Part shown: piece after piece, positions 42,010 through 50,422 of the stretch | How positions within the stretch are numbered: the first letter of the stretch is position 1 | How the letters are laid out: every line of letters starts with the position of its first letter | Assembly (NCBI RefSeq): GCF_049651025.1 | Contig: NZ_JBASBH010000058.1 | Coordinates: 1 to 56,679 of the forward strand | From: Parvibaculum sp049651025 | Lineage (GTDB): Bacteria > Pseudomonadota > Alphaproteobacteria > Parvibaculales > Parvibaculaceae | Reading direction: 5' to 3' | DNA length: 56,679 bases | Translations under genes and position numbers: made by a program | Notes under the pieces: model-generated | Databases searched by the model: none | What the model was told of the DNA's origin: nothing | What the model saw: only the letters and a program-made list of their open reading frames with translations

Positions 42010-43152
42010 ATGAAACAGAAAACAGTAGCGGTCGTCGGCGCAGCCGAAACGACGCAAATGGGAAAAATTACCAACCAGTCCGTTCTCGGGCTCCATGCCG
42101 ACGCGGCGCTCAACGCGCTGAAGGATGCGGGGCTGACAGCAAAGGATATCGACGGCGTGGCGACGGCGGGCGACAGCCCGGTTGAAATCGCGCACTATCT
42201 CGGCATCACGCCGACCTGGGTCGATGGCACAAGCGTCGGCGGCTGCTCCTTCATGCTGCATGTCCGCCACGCGGCGGCGGCGATCAATGAAGGACTTTGC
42301 AACACGGTGCTCATCACCCATGCGGAGTCTGGACGCTCGCGCATCGGCGCGCGCCACTTCGGCCGCGATCCGGCAAGCCAGATGGGCCAGTTCGAAGTAC
42401 CCTACGGCGTCACGAGCCCGCCCACCATGTTCACCATTCCCGTGCTGCGCTACATGAAGGAACTGGGCGTGACGGAAGAAGACCTCGCCATGGTCGCCGT
42501 CATCCAGCGCGAATGGGCAGCGAAAAATCCGCGCGCCTCTTTCCGCGATCCGATCACCGTCGACGATGTCCTGAATTCGAAGATGATCGCCTGGCCCTTC
42601 CGTATGCTGATGTGCTGCCTCGTCACCGACGGCGGCGGCGCGCTGATCCTGACCAGCGCCGAACGGGCGAAGGATTTCCCGCAAAAGCCCGTCTATATCC
42701 TCGGCACAGGCGAGAGCGTCGAGACGCCGATGGTCAGCCAGATGGAAGACTTCACGACATCGAAGGCCTTCCGCGTTTCCGGCAAGAAGGCATTCGACGA
42801 AGCGGGCATCAAGCACGCCGACGTCGATCACCTGATGATCTATGACGCCTTCGCGCATCTGCCGCTTTTCGGCCTTGAAGACCTCGGCTTCTGCGAACGC
42901 GGCGAAGCGGCAAGCTTCATCCGCAATCGCAACACAGCGCCGGGCGGCAAGCTGCCGCTCAACACCAATGGCGGCGGCCTGTCCTATATGCATTCAGGCA
43001 TGTATGGCATGTATGCGCTTCAGGAAAGCGTGCGGCAGATGCGCGGCATCGCGCCCGCGCAGGTGCCCGGCGCAAAAATCTCGATCGCGCATGGCGTCGG
43101 CGGCATGTTCGCCGCGTCAGGCACCATCGTATTTTCAAACGAGAAGCCGTAA
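42010..43152 (+). CDS. Thiolase-like protein (SCP-x/lipid-transfer type)
   Basis: A 380-residue thiolase-superfamily protein. The N-terminal segment VAVVGAAETTQMGK and the block DGTSVGGCSFMLHVRHAAAA (Cys79 at the likely nucleophile position) are seen, with HGVGGMFAASG near the C-terminus. The sequence fits the lipid-transfer-protein thiolases that pair with DUF35 partners and catalyse thiolytic or retro-aldol cleavage of acyl-CoAs. It follows the DUF35 gene by three bases. A palindromic repeat separates it from the VOC gene. Confidence 0.88.
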   Translation: MKQKTVAVVGAAETTQMGKITNQSVLGLHADAALNALKDAGLTAKDIDGVATAGDSPVEIAHYLGITPTWVDGTSVGGCSFMLHVRHAAAAINEGLCNTVLITHAESGRSRIGARHFGRDPASQMGQFEVPYGVTSPPTMFTIPVLRYMKELGVTEEDLAMVAVIQREWAAKNPRASFRDPITVDDVLNSKMIAWPFRMLMCCLVTDGGGALILTSAERAKDFPQKPVYILGTGESVETPMVSQMEDFTTSKAFRVSGKKAFDEAGIKHADVDHLMIYDAFAHLPLFGLEDLGFCERGEAASFIRNRNTAPGGKLPLNTNGGGLSYMHSGMYGMYALQESVRQMRGIAPAQVPGAKISIAHGVGGMFAASGTIVFSNEKP

Positions 43153-43165
43153 GGGCGGTTCTATT

Positions 43166-43250
43166 CTGTCACCCCGGGCTTGTCCCGGGGTCCAGGACCG
43201 CTCGCTCGGAGTTTGTTGCTCTGGATCCCGGGACAAGCCCGGGGTGACAG
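43166..43250. repeat. Large palindromic (REP-like) element
   Basis: A perfect 24-base inverted repeat, extended to 30 bases with one mismatch, around a 25-base centre. Each arm is itself nearly palindromic (CCCGGGCTTGTCCCGGG). It fits the dispersed CCCGGG-type palindromes common in alphaproteobacterial intergenic regions. It lies between the thiolase and VOC genes and could stop or stabilise the transcript. Confidence 0.85.
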
Positions 43251-43275
43251 CAGTTGATTGAACAGGAAACCGGCA

Positions 43276-43962
43276 ATGAATCTCGCCAAACCGCGCCTCG
43301 ATGTCGGCCTCTTCACCAACCGCCTCGAGGCGATGCTCGCCTTCTATCAGAACGAGATCGGCCTGCCCTTCGACCATCTGCTGCCGCTGGGCAATGGCCG
43401 CCAGCAGCATCGCCACGACATGCTCGGCTCAGTGCTGAAAATCAACGCATCACGCGAGCCGGTCGCCGAGACACCGGCTGCGGGCTATCGCGAGCTGATG
43501 ATTGCGCGTGAAGGCTTGCTCGGACCAAAGCACCTGACCGATCCGGACGGCAATGCTGTGACGCTGGTGCCGCCGGGCCTCTTTGGCATCACACGCATCG
43601 GCATGAAGCTCGCCGTGCGCGATATCGCCGCTCACCGCCGCTTCTATGCTCTCGCCATGGGCTTGCCCGACGTGCCGGAAGAAGGCGGCGCATCGTTTTA
43701 TTGCGGCGACAGCGTGATCCTCATCGAGGAAGCGAAAGACGCGCCCGCCGACGCGTCAATTCAGGGAACCGGCTTTCGTTATCTGACGGTTCAGGTTTTC
43801 AAGACCGACGAGGAACATGCGGGCATCCTCGCCCATGGCGGGCGCGAAGGTCAGGCGCCGCAGACATTGGGCGATATCGCGCGCATCTCGTTCATCCGCG
43901 ACCCCGACGGGAACTGGATAGAGATATCCCAGCGCGCCTCGCTTGTCGGCGCGCTGGAATAA
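43276..43962 (+). CDS. VOC-family (glyoxalase-like) protein
   Basis: A 228-residue protein of two vicinal-oxygen-chelate modules (~residues 6-105 and ~110-225), containing DPDGNAVTLV and RDPDGNWIEIS, which hold Glu/His-type metal ligands. Members are glyoxalases, dioxygenases or epimerases; which applies here cannot be told. The ATG at 43276 has AGGAAA upstream. It is convergent with the DUF1329 gene. Confidence 0.87.
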   Translation: MNLAKPRLDVGLFTNRLEAMLAFYQNEIGLPFDHLLPLGNGRQQHRHDMLGSVLKINASREPVAETPAAGYRELMIAREGLLGPKHLTDPDGNAVTLVPPGLFGITRIGMKLAVRDIAAHRRFYALAMGLPDVPEEGGASFYCGDSVILIEEAKDAPADASIQGTGFRYLTVQVFKTDEEHAGILAHGGREGQAPQTLGDIARISFIRDPDGNWIEISQRASLVGALE

Positions 43963-43967
43963 TCCGC

Positions 43968-45365
43968 TCAGCGCTTGTTCATCCGGCGCCGCAGCTCGTC
44001 GGGCACGAACATGCCGTCGCTGATATTATCGGCGTGAAAGTCGATGCCCTTCTCCTCGTTTTTCAGATTCTGAATGACATAGCGTCCTTCCACGAGATCG
44101 TAGACGGCATCCGACGCGTTGAAGCAGGTCGGCACATCGTAATACTGAATGATGTGCGCCTCCTGTACGCGCCACAATCCGCCACGCGCATCGTAAAGCT
44201 CGCCGCCGACCATATTGCCGCCATCCTCATCGAAATAGGCGACGCGGCGATGATAGACATGCCGTTCCGTCGGCTTCAGATTTGCCTCGACCGCCCAGAC
44301 GCGATGCTTTTCATAGCGGACATAATCCTGATTGATATGCCCGGCCTTGATGATGTCGGCATATTTCAGATTCGGCGCGCTGAGCTTGTAGGAATTGTAA
44401 GCGACATAGCGCTCTTCCTTGCCGAGCACGGTCCAGTTGTAGTGATCGAGCGGGCCGCTAAAGACGTCGAAACTGTCGGCCGTCGACATGGCGTCCGAAT
44501 AGATTTGCGGATTGTCATAGGCAACCGCGCTGGTGCGCTGCACGCGCGGCGCGGAGTTGGTATTGCCTGTCGTATATTGCCATGAGCGCCGCTCGCCCTT
44601 CTTGGGATCGACAGTCTCATGCACAAGAAGCAACTGGCCCGCGCGCCGCGCCGGTGCGAGCGTCTCCTGAATATAACGAACGGAAACGTTGCCAAGCTGC
44701 TCGAAAGATTTGTTCGTTGGCGATGCATAATCGAAAAGCGCTTCGTCCTTCACGATGATGGGTGTGAAAGACCCCGTCCTTGTCGGCGCCGCCGACGCGA
44801 ATGTGCGGGCGAGCTTGTAGCCGCGATAGCGCAGATTATGGTTCCAGACGATTTCATAGGCGTCGAAAGGAAGCGGATAAGGCATGCCCATCAGCACGCC
44901 GGAAAGACTGTCCCCGCCGCCGCCAAGGCTTGCCGTCGTCGCATTCTTGCGCGTTGCATCGTAGACGGATTGCGGCAATGCGCAGGTCCGGCGCGACTGG
45001 TAAACGTTGAGCTTGTAATCGGGATAGGTCGCGAGCATGGCCTTCTGGCCGGGTGTCAGCATGTCCGCATATTTATCGGCGCTGGACTTGTCGATCGTGA
45101 AGAGAACCGGGTCTGACGCGAAGGGATCGGGATAACGGCCGTCGCCCTTGAAGCCGATGCCGTCCGGCGCCTTGTCGAGGCCGCCCGTCCAGGCCGGTAT
45201 CGACCCATCCGCGTTCCCGGCCTTTTCCGCGCCAACGGGCGTCAGGTCCTGCCCGAGCCGCGCGGCTGCCGCCTCCGGCACTCCGGCCTGAACCGCCGCT
45301 ATGCCCGCGACCGACGCCAGCATCCCTCCCGCCGTAACAACGGCAACCCACTTCGATACGCTCAC
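43968..45365 (-). CDS. DUF1329 outer-membrane/periplasmic lipid-handling protein
   Basis: A 465-residue exported protein. The signal peptide (VSVSKWVAVVTAGGMLASVA...AAAA) starts at a GTG with GGGGGGAG upstream. The mature part has ARLGQDLTPVGAEKAGNADG followed by SIPAWTGGL, the DUF1329 signature. DUF1329 proteins resemble LolA/LolB folds and usually occur beside DUF1302 and MMPL/RND genes in degraders of hydrophobic compounds. It is divergent from the MMPL/RND gene here. A role in moving lipids through the envelope is inference. Confidence 0.88.
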   Translation of the reverse strand: MSVSKWVAVVTAGGMLASVAGIAAVQAGVPEAAAARLGQDLTPVGAEKAGNADGSIPAWTGGLDKAPDGIGFKGDGRYPDPFASDPVLFTIDKSSADKYADMLTPGQKAMLATYPDYKLNVYQSRRTCALPQSVYDATRKNATTASLGGGGDSLSGVLMGMPYPLPFDAYEIVWNHNLRYRGYKLARTFASAAPTRTGSFTPIIVKDEALFDYASPTNKSFEQLGNVSVRYIQETLAPARRAGQLLLVHETVDPKKGERRSWQYTTGNTNSAPRVQRTSAVAYDNPQIYSDAMSTADSFDVFSGPLDHYNWTVLGKEERYVAYNSYKLSAPNLKYADIIKAGHINQDYVRYEKHRVWAVEANLKPTERHVYHRRVAYFDEDGGNMVGGELYDARGGLWRVQEAHIIQYYDVPTCFNASDAVYDLVEGRYVIQNLKNEEKGIDFHADNISDGMFVPDELRRRMNKR

Positions 45366-45430
45366 TGGACTCCCCCCAAATTGATTAAGTAGTTTTACTA
45401 AGTCTGGCCCATACTCAATAAAAGGGATAG

Positions 45431-45469
45431 CCGCTTCGAGCCTTCGCAATTGCAAAACAGACGAAGCGG
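45431..45469. repeat. Inverted repeat in the DUF1329-RND divergent promoter region
   Basis: Arms CCGCTTCG and CGAAGCGG separated by 23 bases. It may be a regulator-binding site shared by the divergent genes. Confidence 0.4.
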
Positions 45470-45493
45470 TCCGACGGGGGAATAAACAAGATC

Positions 45494-45520
45494 GTCCACG
45501 AATGAAGAAGGTCCGTGGAC
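45494..45520 (+). repeat. Hairpin in the RND gene leader
   Basis: Arms GTCCACG and CGTGGAC around a 13-base loop, ending 17 bases before the GTG start and next to the GGGGGGA ribosome binding site. It may modulate translation. Confidence 0.4.
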
Positions 45521-45536
45521 ACCGGGGGGAATTTTC

Positions 45537-47879
45537 GTGCGGTTAGTCGAGTTGATCGTCTTCAAGGGCCGGATCCTGATCCTTGCCCTGCTGGCGGCGT
45601 TCACCGTTGTCATGGGCTACTACGCCCTGCAACTGAAGATGGATGCCGGCTTTCTGAAACAGGTGCCGACGCGGCACGAATATGTGCAGACCTTCCTGAA
45701 ATATCAGGATGAGGTGCCCGGCGCGAATCTGGTTCTCGTCGCCGTCACCGCGCGCGAAGGCACCATCTGGAATGCCGCATTCCTGAAACGCCTCTATGAA
45801 GTGACCGAGGAAGTCACCTTCCTGCCCGGCGTGCGGCGCACGACCGTGCTCTCGCTCTGGTCGCCGACGACGCGCGTCACGGAGAACACCGAGGAAGGCA
45901 TCAACTCCTATCCGGTCATCCCCGGCAACGTGACTGCCAACACACTCACCAATGCGGATGCGCTGCTCATCCGCGACCGGGCGCTCAATGGCGGTCATCA
46001 GGGCTTTCTGATTTCGAACGACCAGAAGGCCGCCCTCATCATTGCCGAGCTGCAGGAGATCGACCCTGTCACCAAGGGAAAGCTCGACTATCTCGACCTG
46101 TCGAGTCGCCTCGAAAAGCAGGTCCGCGAAAAATTCGAGGACGACAAGACCGAAATCGAAATCGTCGGCTTTGCGAAATTCATCGGCGACATAGCCGACG
46201 GCGCCAGCATGGTGGTGGTCTTCTTCGGACTTGCCTTCGTGCTGACGGCGCTCGCCGTCTATTATTACATTCGTTCGGTGCAGCTCACCTTCCTTGCCGT
46301 CTTCTGCTCGCTCGTTTCGGTCGTCTGGCAGTTCGGCCTTCTGCATCTTCTCGATCGCGGCCTTGATCCGCTTGCAGTGCTTGTGCCCTTTCTCGTCTAT
46401 GCGATCGGCGTCAGCCACGGCGTGCAACAGATCAACATGATCGCCGCGCAGATCAGCACAGGCCAATCGTCGAACGAGGCGGCGCGGGCGACTTTCCGCG
46501 GCCTCCTCGTTCCCGGCTCGCTTGCGCTGCTGACCGATCTCGTCGGCTTTGCGACGCTCTACCTGATCCCCATCGAGGTCATTCAGGATCTGGCCGTCAT
46601 GGCCTCGCTCGGCGTGGCGCTGAAAATCGTCACCAACCTCATCATGCTGCCGCTGCTCGCCTCCTACCTGCCGCATGATCCGGAATATGCGGAGAAATAC
46701 ATACGGCTGAAGCGAACGCCGGAGCGGATCATGCGCTTCATTGCGCGCATCGCCCGGCCGCGTAATTCCATGGTCATGCTCGTGGTGTTTGTCGGCCTGC
46801 TCGGCCTCGCCGCGCATGAAACGAGACAACGCCACATCGGCGACCTGACGCCCGGCTTTTCCGAGCTATGGCCCGATGCGCGGTACAACCGCGACATCGC
46901 AGACATTGTCGAGCGCTTCTCCATTTCCGCCGACGCGCTCATCGTGGTCGTCGAGACCCCCGCCGATGGCTGCATCGACTACAAGACAATGCATCTCGTC
47001 GATCGCTTCTCCTGGTATATGCGCAATGTGGACGGCGTGAATTCGGTCCGCTCCCTGCCGACATCGGTGCGCGATACGGTGGCGATCTGGCGCGAGGGCA
47101 ATCTGAAATGGGTGGGCCTGCCGCGTTCGCAACAAGAACTCATCCAGATGACCGCGCCTTACGACCCAAGCACCGGCCTTCTCAACGAGGCCTGCACCGT
47201 GCTGCCTGTCGTCGTCTACATGAACGACCATAAGGCGGCGTCCATCGACGGCGTGATCGCGGCGGTAAAGCACTTTCAGGCCACCGACCCTGAAGCCCTA
47301 TCGCGCAAGGACGTGAACTTCCGCCTCGCCATGGGCGGCATCGGCATCATGGCGGCAACGAATGACGTCATCGCCGAGAACGAATTTCCGATGCTCTTCT
47401 GGGTCTATGCCGCAATCATCATCCTTGTCTGGCTCGCCTATCGCGACTGGCGCGCCATCGTCTGTTGCTGCATGCCGCTGCTGCTCGCAACCTTCCTCGG
47501 CTACTGGTTCATGACCGCGCTGGATATCGGCCTGAAGGTCTCGACGCTGCCCGTCCTAGTGCTCGCAACCGGCATCGGCGTCGACTACTCCTTCTATATC
47601 TACAGCCGGTTGCAGATATTTCTCGATGAGGGCATGGGCATGAGCGATGCCTATTCGCTCGCCCTTCAACAGATCGGCGTCGCTGTCGTCTTCACCGGCC
47701 TGACCCTCTCCGTCGGCGTCTCGACATGGGCTTTTTCGGGGCTGAAGCTGCAAGCCGACATGGGCCTGCTTCTCTCCTTCATGTTCCTCATCAACATGAT
47801 CGCGGCGATTTTCTTCCTGCCTGCCTTCGCCGTGACGCTGGACCGATACTTTCCGAAAAAGCGGCGCAAACTCGACTGA
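45537..47879 (+). CDS. MMPL/RND-superfamily lipid transporter
   Basis: A 780-residue inner-membrane protein of the RND superfamily. Two repeats occur, each with an N-terminal helix, a periplasmic porter domain and five to six helices (first block ~220-385, second ~620-770). The conserved GVSHGVQQ and GIGVDYSFYIYSRLQ segments are the sterol-sensing/MMPL-like helices. It is shorter than drug pumps and resembles HpnN/MmpL lipid exporters. The GTG start has a strong ribosome binding site. With DUF1329, a LolA-like protein and a barrel nearby it probably moves a hydrophobic compound or lipid across the envelope. Confidence 0.88.
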   Translation: MRLVELIVFKGRILILALLAAFTVVMGYYALQLKMDAGFLKQVPTRHEYVQTFLKYQDEVPGANLVLVAVTAREGTIWNAAFLKRLYEVTEEVTFLPGVRRTTVLSLWSPTTRVTENTEEGINSYPVIPGNVTANTLTNADALLIRDRALNGGHQGFLISNDQKAALIIAELQEIDPVTKGKLDYLDLSSRLEKQVREKFEDDKTEIEIVGFAKFIGDIADGASMVVVFFGLAFVLTALAVYYYIRSVQLTFLAVFCSLVSVVWQFGLLHLLDRGLDPLAVLVPFLVYAIGVSHGVQQINMIAAQISTGQSSNEAARATFRGLLVPGSLALLTDLVGFATLYLIPIEVIQDLAVMASLGVALKIVTNLIMLPLLASYLPHDPEYAEKYIRLKRTPERIMRFIARIARPRNSMVMLVVFVGLLGLAAHETRQRHIGDLTPGFSELWPDARYNRDIADIVERFSISADALIVVVETPADGCIDYKTMHLVDRFSWYMRNVDGVNSVRSLPTSVRDTVAIWREGNLKWVGLPRSQQELIQMTAPYDPSTGLLNEACTVLPVVVYMNDHKAASIDGVIAAVKHFQATDPEALSRKDVNFRLAMGGIGIMAATNDVIAENEFPMLFWVYAAIIILVWLAYRDWRAIVCCCMPLLLATFLGYWFMTALDIGLKVSTLPVLVLATGIGVDYSFYIYSRLQIFLDEGMGMSDAYSLALQQIGVAVVFTGLTLSVGVSTWAFSGLKLQADMGLLLSFMFLINMIAAIFFLPAFAVTLDRYFPKKRRKLD

Positions 47880-47937
47880 GGCCGACAATCGGTTAAACTG
47901 CAAGAAACGCGACATTCGAAAACGCCGGGAGGCCGCC

Positions 47938-48549
47938 TTGCTCAAAGTCTATCACGCGCCCAATACGCGCTCGATCCGCGTCCTCTGGCTGCTGGAGGAA
48001 CTCGGCACGCCTTATGAAAAAGAGACGGTCGAGTTCGATCCGAAATATCTGCAATCCGACGCCTATCTCGCCATCAACCCACTCGGGAAACTGCCTGCCA
48101 TCAACGACAACGGCCTGATGCTCAATGAATCGGGCGCAATCGTGCAATATATTCTCGCAAAACATGCAGGCAGCCACCTTGAGCCGAAGCTGGGCACGCC
48201 GGTCTACGGCAAATATCTGCAATGGCTGCATTTCGCCGAAGCGACCTTCATGCCGCCGGTCAGCCTCATCATCCAGCATACGTTTCGCAAGCCACCCGAA
48301 GAGCGCGTCGCAAGCGTCGTGACCGATGCACAAGCCGCATTGAAAAAGGTGCTGACGCTGCTAGATAAGGAATTGGCGACGAAGCCCTTCATCTGCGGCA
48401 ATGAGTTCACGGCGGCCGATATCATGCTTGGCTATGACCTCTTCCTCTGCAATCTGATCCGCGTTCCTCTCGCCGAATACGCAAATATTTCTGCCTATTT
48501 CGACAGGCTGTCGTCGCGGCCCGGCTTTCAGAAAGCCAGCGGCAAATAG
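47938..48549 (+). CDS. Glutathione S-transferase
   Basis: A 203-residue GST. The N-terminal thioredoxin fold has APNTRSIRVLWLLEELG and the glutathione-binding NPLGKLPAI...NESGAI motif. The C-terminal helical domain has the N-capping box NEFTAADIM. It starts at TTG with GGGAGG five bases upstream. It may conjugate or isomerise an activated intermediate. It is 58 bases after the RND gene and 17 before the dioxygenase gene on the same strand. Confidence 0.92.
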   Translation: MLKVYHAPNTRSIRVLWLLEELGTPYEKETVEFDPKYLQSDAYLAINPLGKLPAINDNGLMLNESGAIVQYILAKHAGSHLEPKLGTPVYGKYLQWLHFAEATFMPPVSLIIQHTFRKPPEERVASVVTDAQAALKKVLTLLDKELATKPFICGNEFTAADIMLGYDLFLCNLIRVPLAEYANISAYFDRLSSRPGFQKASGK

Positions 48550-48566
48550 ATTTCGGAGAGACGCTC

Positions 48567-49406
48567 ATGAGTGGCATCAGGATAAACCGCATCGCCGGCG
48601 CGCTTGGCGCAGAAATCGAGGGCGTCGATCTCTCGCAAGACCTTAGCAATGAGGCCTTCACCAGCATCCATCAGGCGTTTCTCGACAATCAGGTGATCTT
48701 CTTCCGCAACCAGACGCTGACGCATGAGCAGCACAAGAATTTCGCCCGCCGCTTCGGGACATTGAATATCCACCCTTACGTCAAGGGCATGGACGGACAT
48801 CCCGAGATCATGAAGATCGTCAAGGAGCGTGACGACAAGGTGAATTTCGGCGGCGGCTGGCATTCGGACATGTCGTTCCTCGAGCATCCTGCACTGGGCT
48901 CGCTCCTCTACGCCAAGGAAGTGCCGCCCTATGGCGGCGATACGCTTTGGGCAAACCAGTATCTGGCCTATGAAACCCTGTCCGACGGCATGAAGAAGAT
49001 GCTGGGCGGGCTGACGGCGATCCACACCGCCAAGGGCGAATATAGCGAGCGCGGTCACTCGGCGCAGAAGCGCTCCTCGATGGAAGTCAAACTCGCGGGC
49101 GACGATGTGCCCTCCTACGAGCACCCCGTCGTGCGGACGCATCCCGAAACCGGCCGCAAGGCGCTTTACGTCAACATGGCTTTCACCGAGAAGTTCTCAG
49201 GGATGACGCGCCGCGAAAGCCTGCCGCTGCTCAAATTCCTCTTCGAGCATTGCACGCAGGAAGGCTTCACCTGCCGCTTCCGCTGGACGAACGACACGCT
49301 CGCCTTCTGGGACAATCGTTGCACGCAGCATTTTGCGCTGAACGACTATCATGGCCACCGCCGCCATATGGAACGTGTGACCGTGAACGGCGACAAGCCC
49401 TTCTGA
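48567..49406 (+). CDS. TauD/TfdA-family 2-oxoglutarate dioxygenase
   Basis: A 279-residue non-haem iron oxygenase. His99 and Asp101 (WHSDMSF) with His255 (CTQHFALNDY) form the facial triad, and Arg266 (HRRHMER) should bind 2-oxoglutarate. TauD relatives hydroxylate sulfonates, ethers or aryloxy acids, usually releasing an aldehyde. The substrate is unknown. It sits in the same run as the GST, so the pair may process one compound. Confidence 0.9.
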   Translation: MSGIRINRIAGALGAEIEGVDLSQDLSNEAFTSIHQAFLDNQVIFFRNQTLTHEQHKNFARRFGTLNIHPYVKGMDGHPEIMKIVKERDDKVNFGGGWHSDMSFLEHPALGSLLYAKEVPPYGGDTLWANQYLAYETLSDGMKKMLGGLTAIHTAKGEYSERGHSAQKRSSMEVKLAGDDVPSYEHPVVRTHPETGRKALYVNMAFTEKFSGMTRRESLPLLKFLFEHCTQEGFTCRFRWTNDTLAFWDNRCTQHFALNDYHGHRRHMERVTVNGDKPF

Positions 49407-49520
49407 AACAACCACGCGCCGCATTTTCCCCTTTGAAACGCCGATAGCGCCATGCATCATCGGCGCAAAGTCGCTCCTGCTTCGAGGCAGAGAGCTGCGT
49501 CGTTGCGGGGGAAAGTGGAT

Positions 49521-50369
49521 ATGGGTGGAACTACATTCGCACGCGCGCGGAAAAACGCGCTCGCCACATTTGCATTCGCGCTGACGGCGCTGCTCGCGCC
49601 GCATCTCGCCCATGCCGAAGCGCCCGGCCTGCCGCCTGTCAGCGACCCGGAAGCGCGCGGCGCCGCAATCGCCGCCGAAAACGACGCGCGCGACAGAGGC
49701 TGGGGCGATGCCCGCGCCGACATGAAAATGGTGCTGACAAACGCCTCGGGTGAAACGAGCGAGCGGGCGCTGCGTTTCATGATGCTGGAAAACACCGATC
49801 GCAGCGATGGCGACTGGAGCCTGATGACCTTCGAGCGTCCGCGCGACATTGAAGGCACGGCGCTTCTCACCTATTCGCACATCAAGGACGCGGACGACCA
49901 GTGGCTTTATCTGCCGACCGTCAAGCGCGTGAAGCGTATTTCATCGACCAACAAATCCGGCCCATTTGTCGGCAGCGAATTCGCATTCGAGGACTTCTCG
50001 ACGCAGCAAGTCGGCAAGTTCGCCTATAAATGGCTGAAGGACGAAGCCTGCGGCGACCGCACCTGCCATGTCATCGAGCGCAAGCCGCTCTATGAAGATT
50101 CCGGCTATACCCGCGAAACCGTCTGGGTCGACACGACCGATTATCAGTTCCGCAAGATCGACTATTACGACCGCAAAGACACGCTCCTGAAGACGCTGAC
50201 CTATCAGAACTATGCGCTTTACGAGAACAAGTTCTGGCGGCCGGGCGAACTCGACATGGTCAACCACGAAAGCGGCAAGACGACGAAGCTCATCTGGGAG
50301 GGCTACAAGTTCCGCACCGGCCTGACCAAGGATGACTTCACGACGGCAAGTCTGGAGCGGGCGCGCTAG
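49521..50369 (+). CDS. LolA-like outer-membrane lipoprotein-sorting protein
   Basis: A 282-residue exported protein. The signal peptide ends near LAHAEA. The mature beta-sheet protein contains LMTFERPRDIEGTALLTYSH, WLYLPTVKRVKRISSTNKSG and FVGSEFAFED, the pattern of the LolA-like family often encoded with MMPL/RND transporters. It probably carries a lipid across the periplasm for the RND protein at 45537. The ATG at 49521 was chosen to give a normal signal peptide. It is followed after ~50 bases by the beta-barrel gene. Confidence 0.88.
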   Translation: MGGTTFARARKNALATFAFALTALLAPHLAHAEAPGLPPVSDPEARGAAIAAENDARDRGWGDARADMKMVLTNASGETSERALRFMMLENTDRSDGDWSLMTFERPRDIEGTALLTYSHIKDADDQWLYLPTVKRVKRISSTNKSGPFVGSEFAFEDFSTQQVGKFAYKWLKDEACGDRTCHVIERKPLYEDSGYTRETVWVDTTDYQFRKIDYYDRKDTLLKTLTYQNYALYENKFWRPGELDMVNHESGKTTKLIWEGYKFRTGLTKDDFTTASLERAR

Positions 50370-50422
50370 AGCGGGATCGAGTAAGGGTCTAATTATTTTT
50401 GCCGCATCATAGGGCTGGGGAA

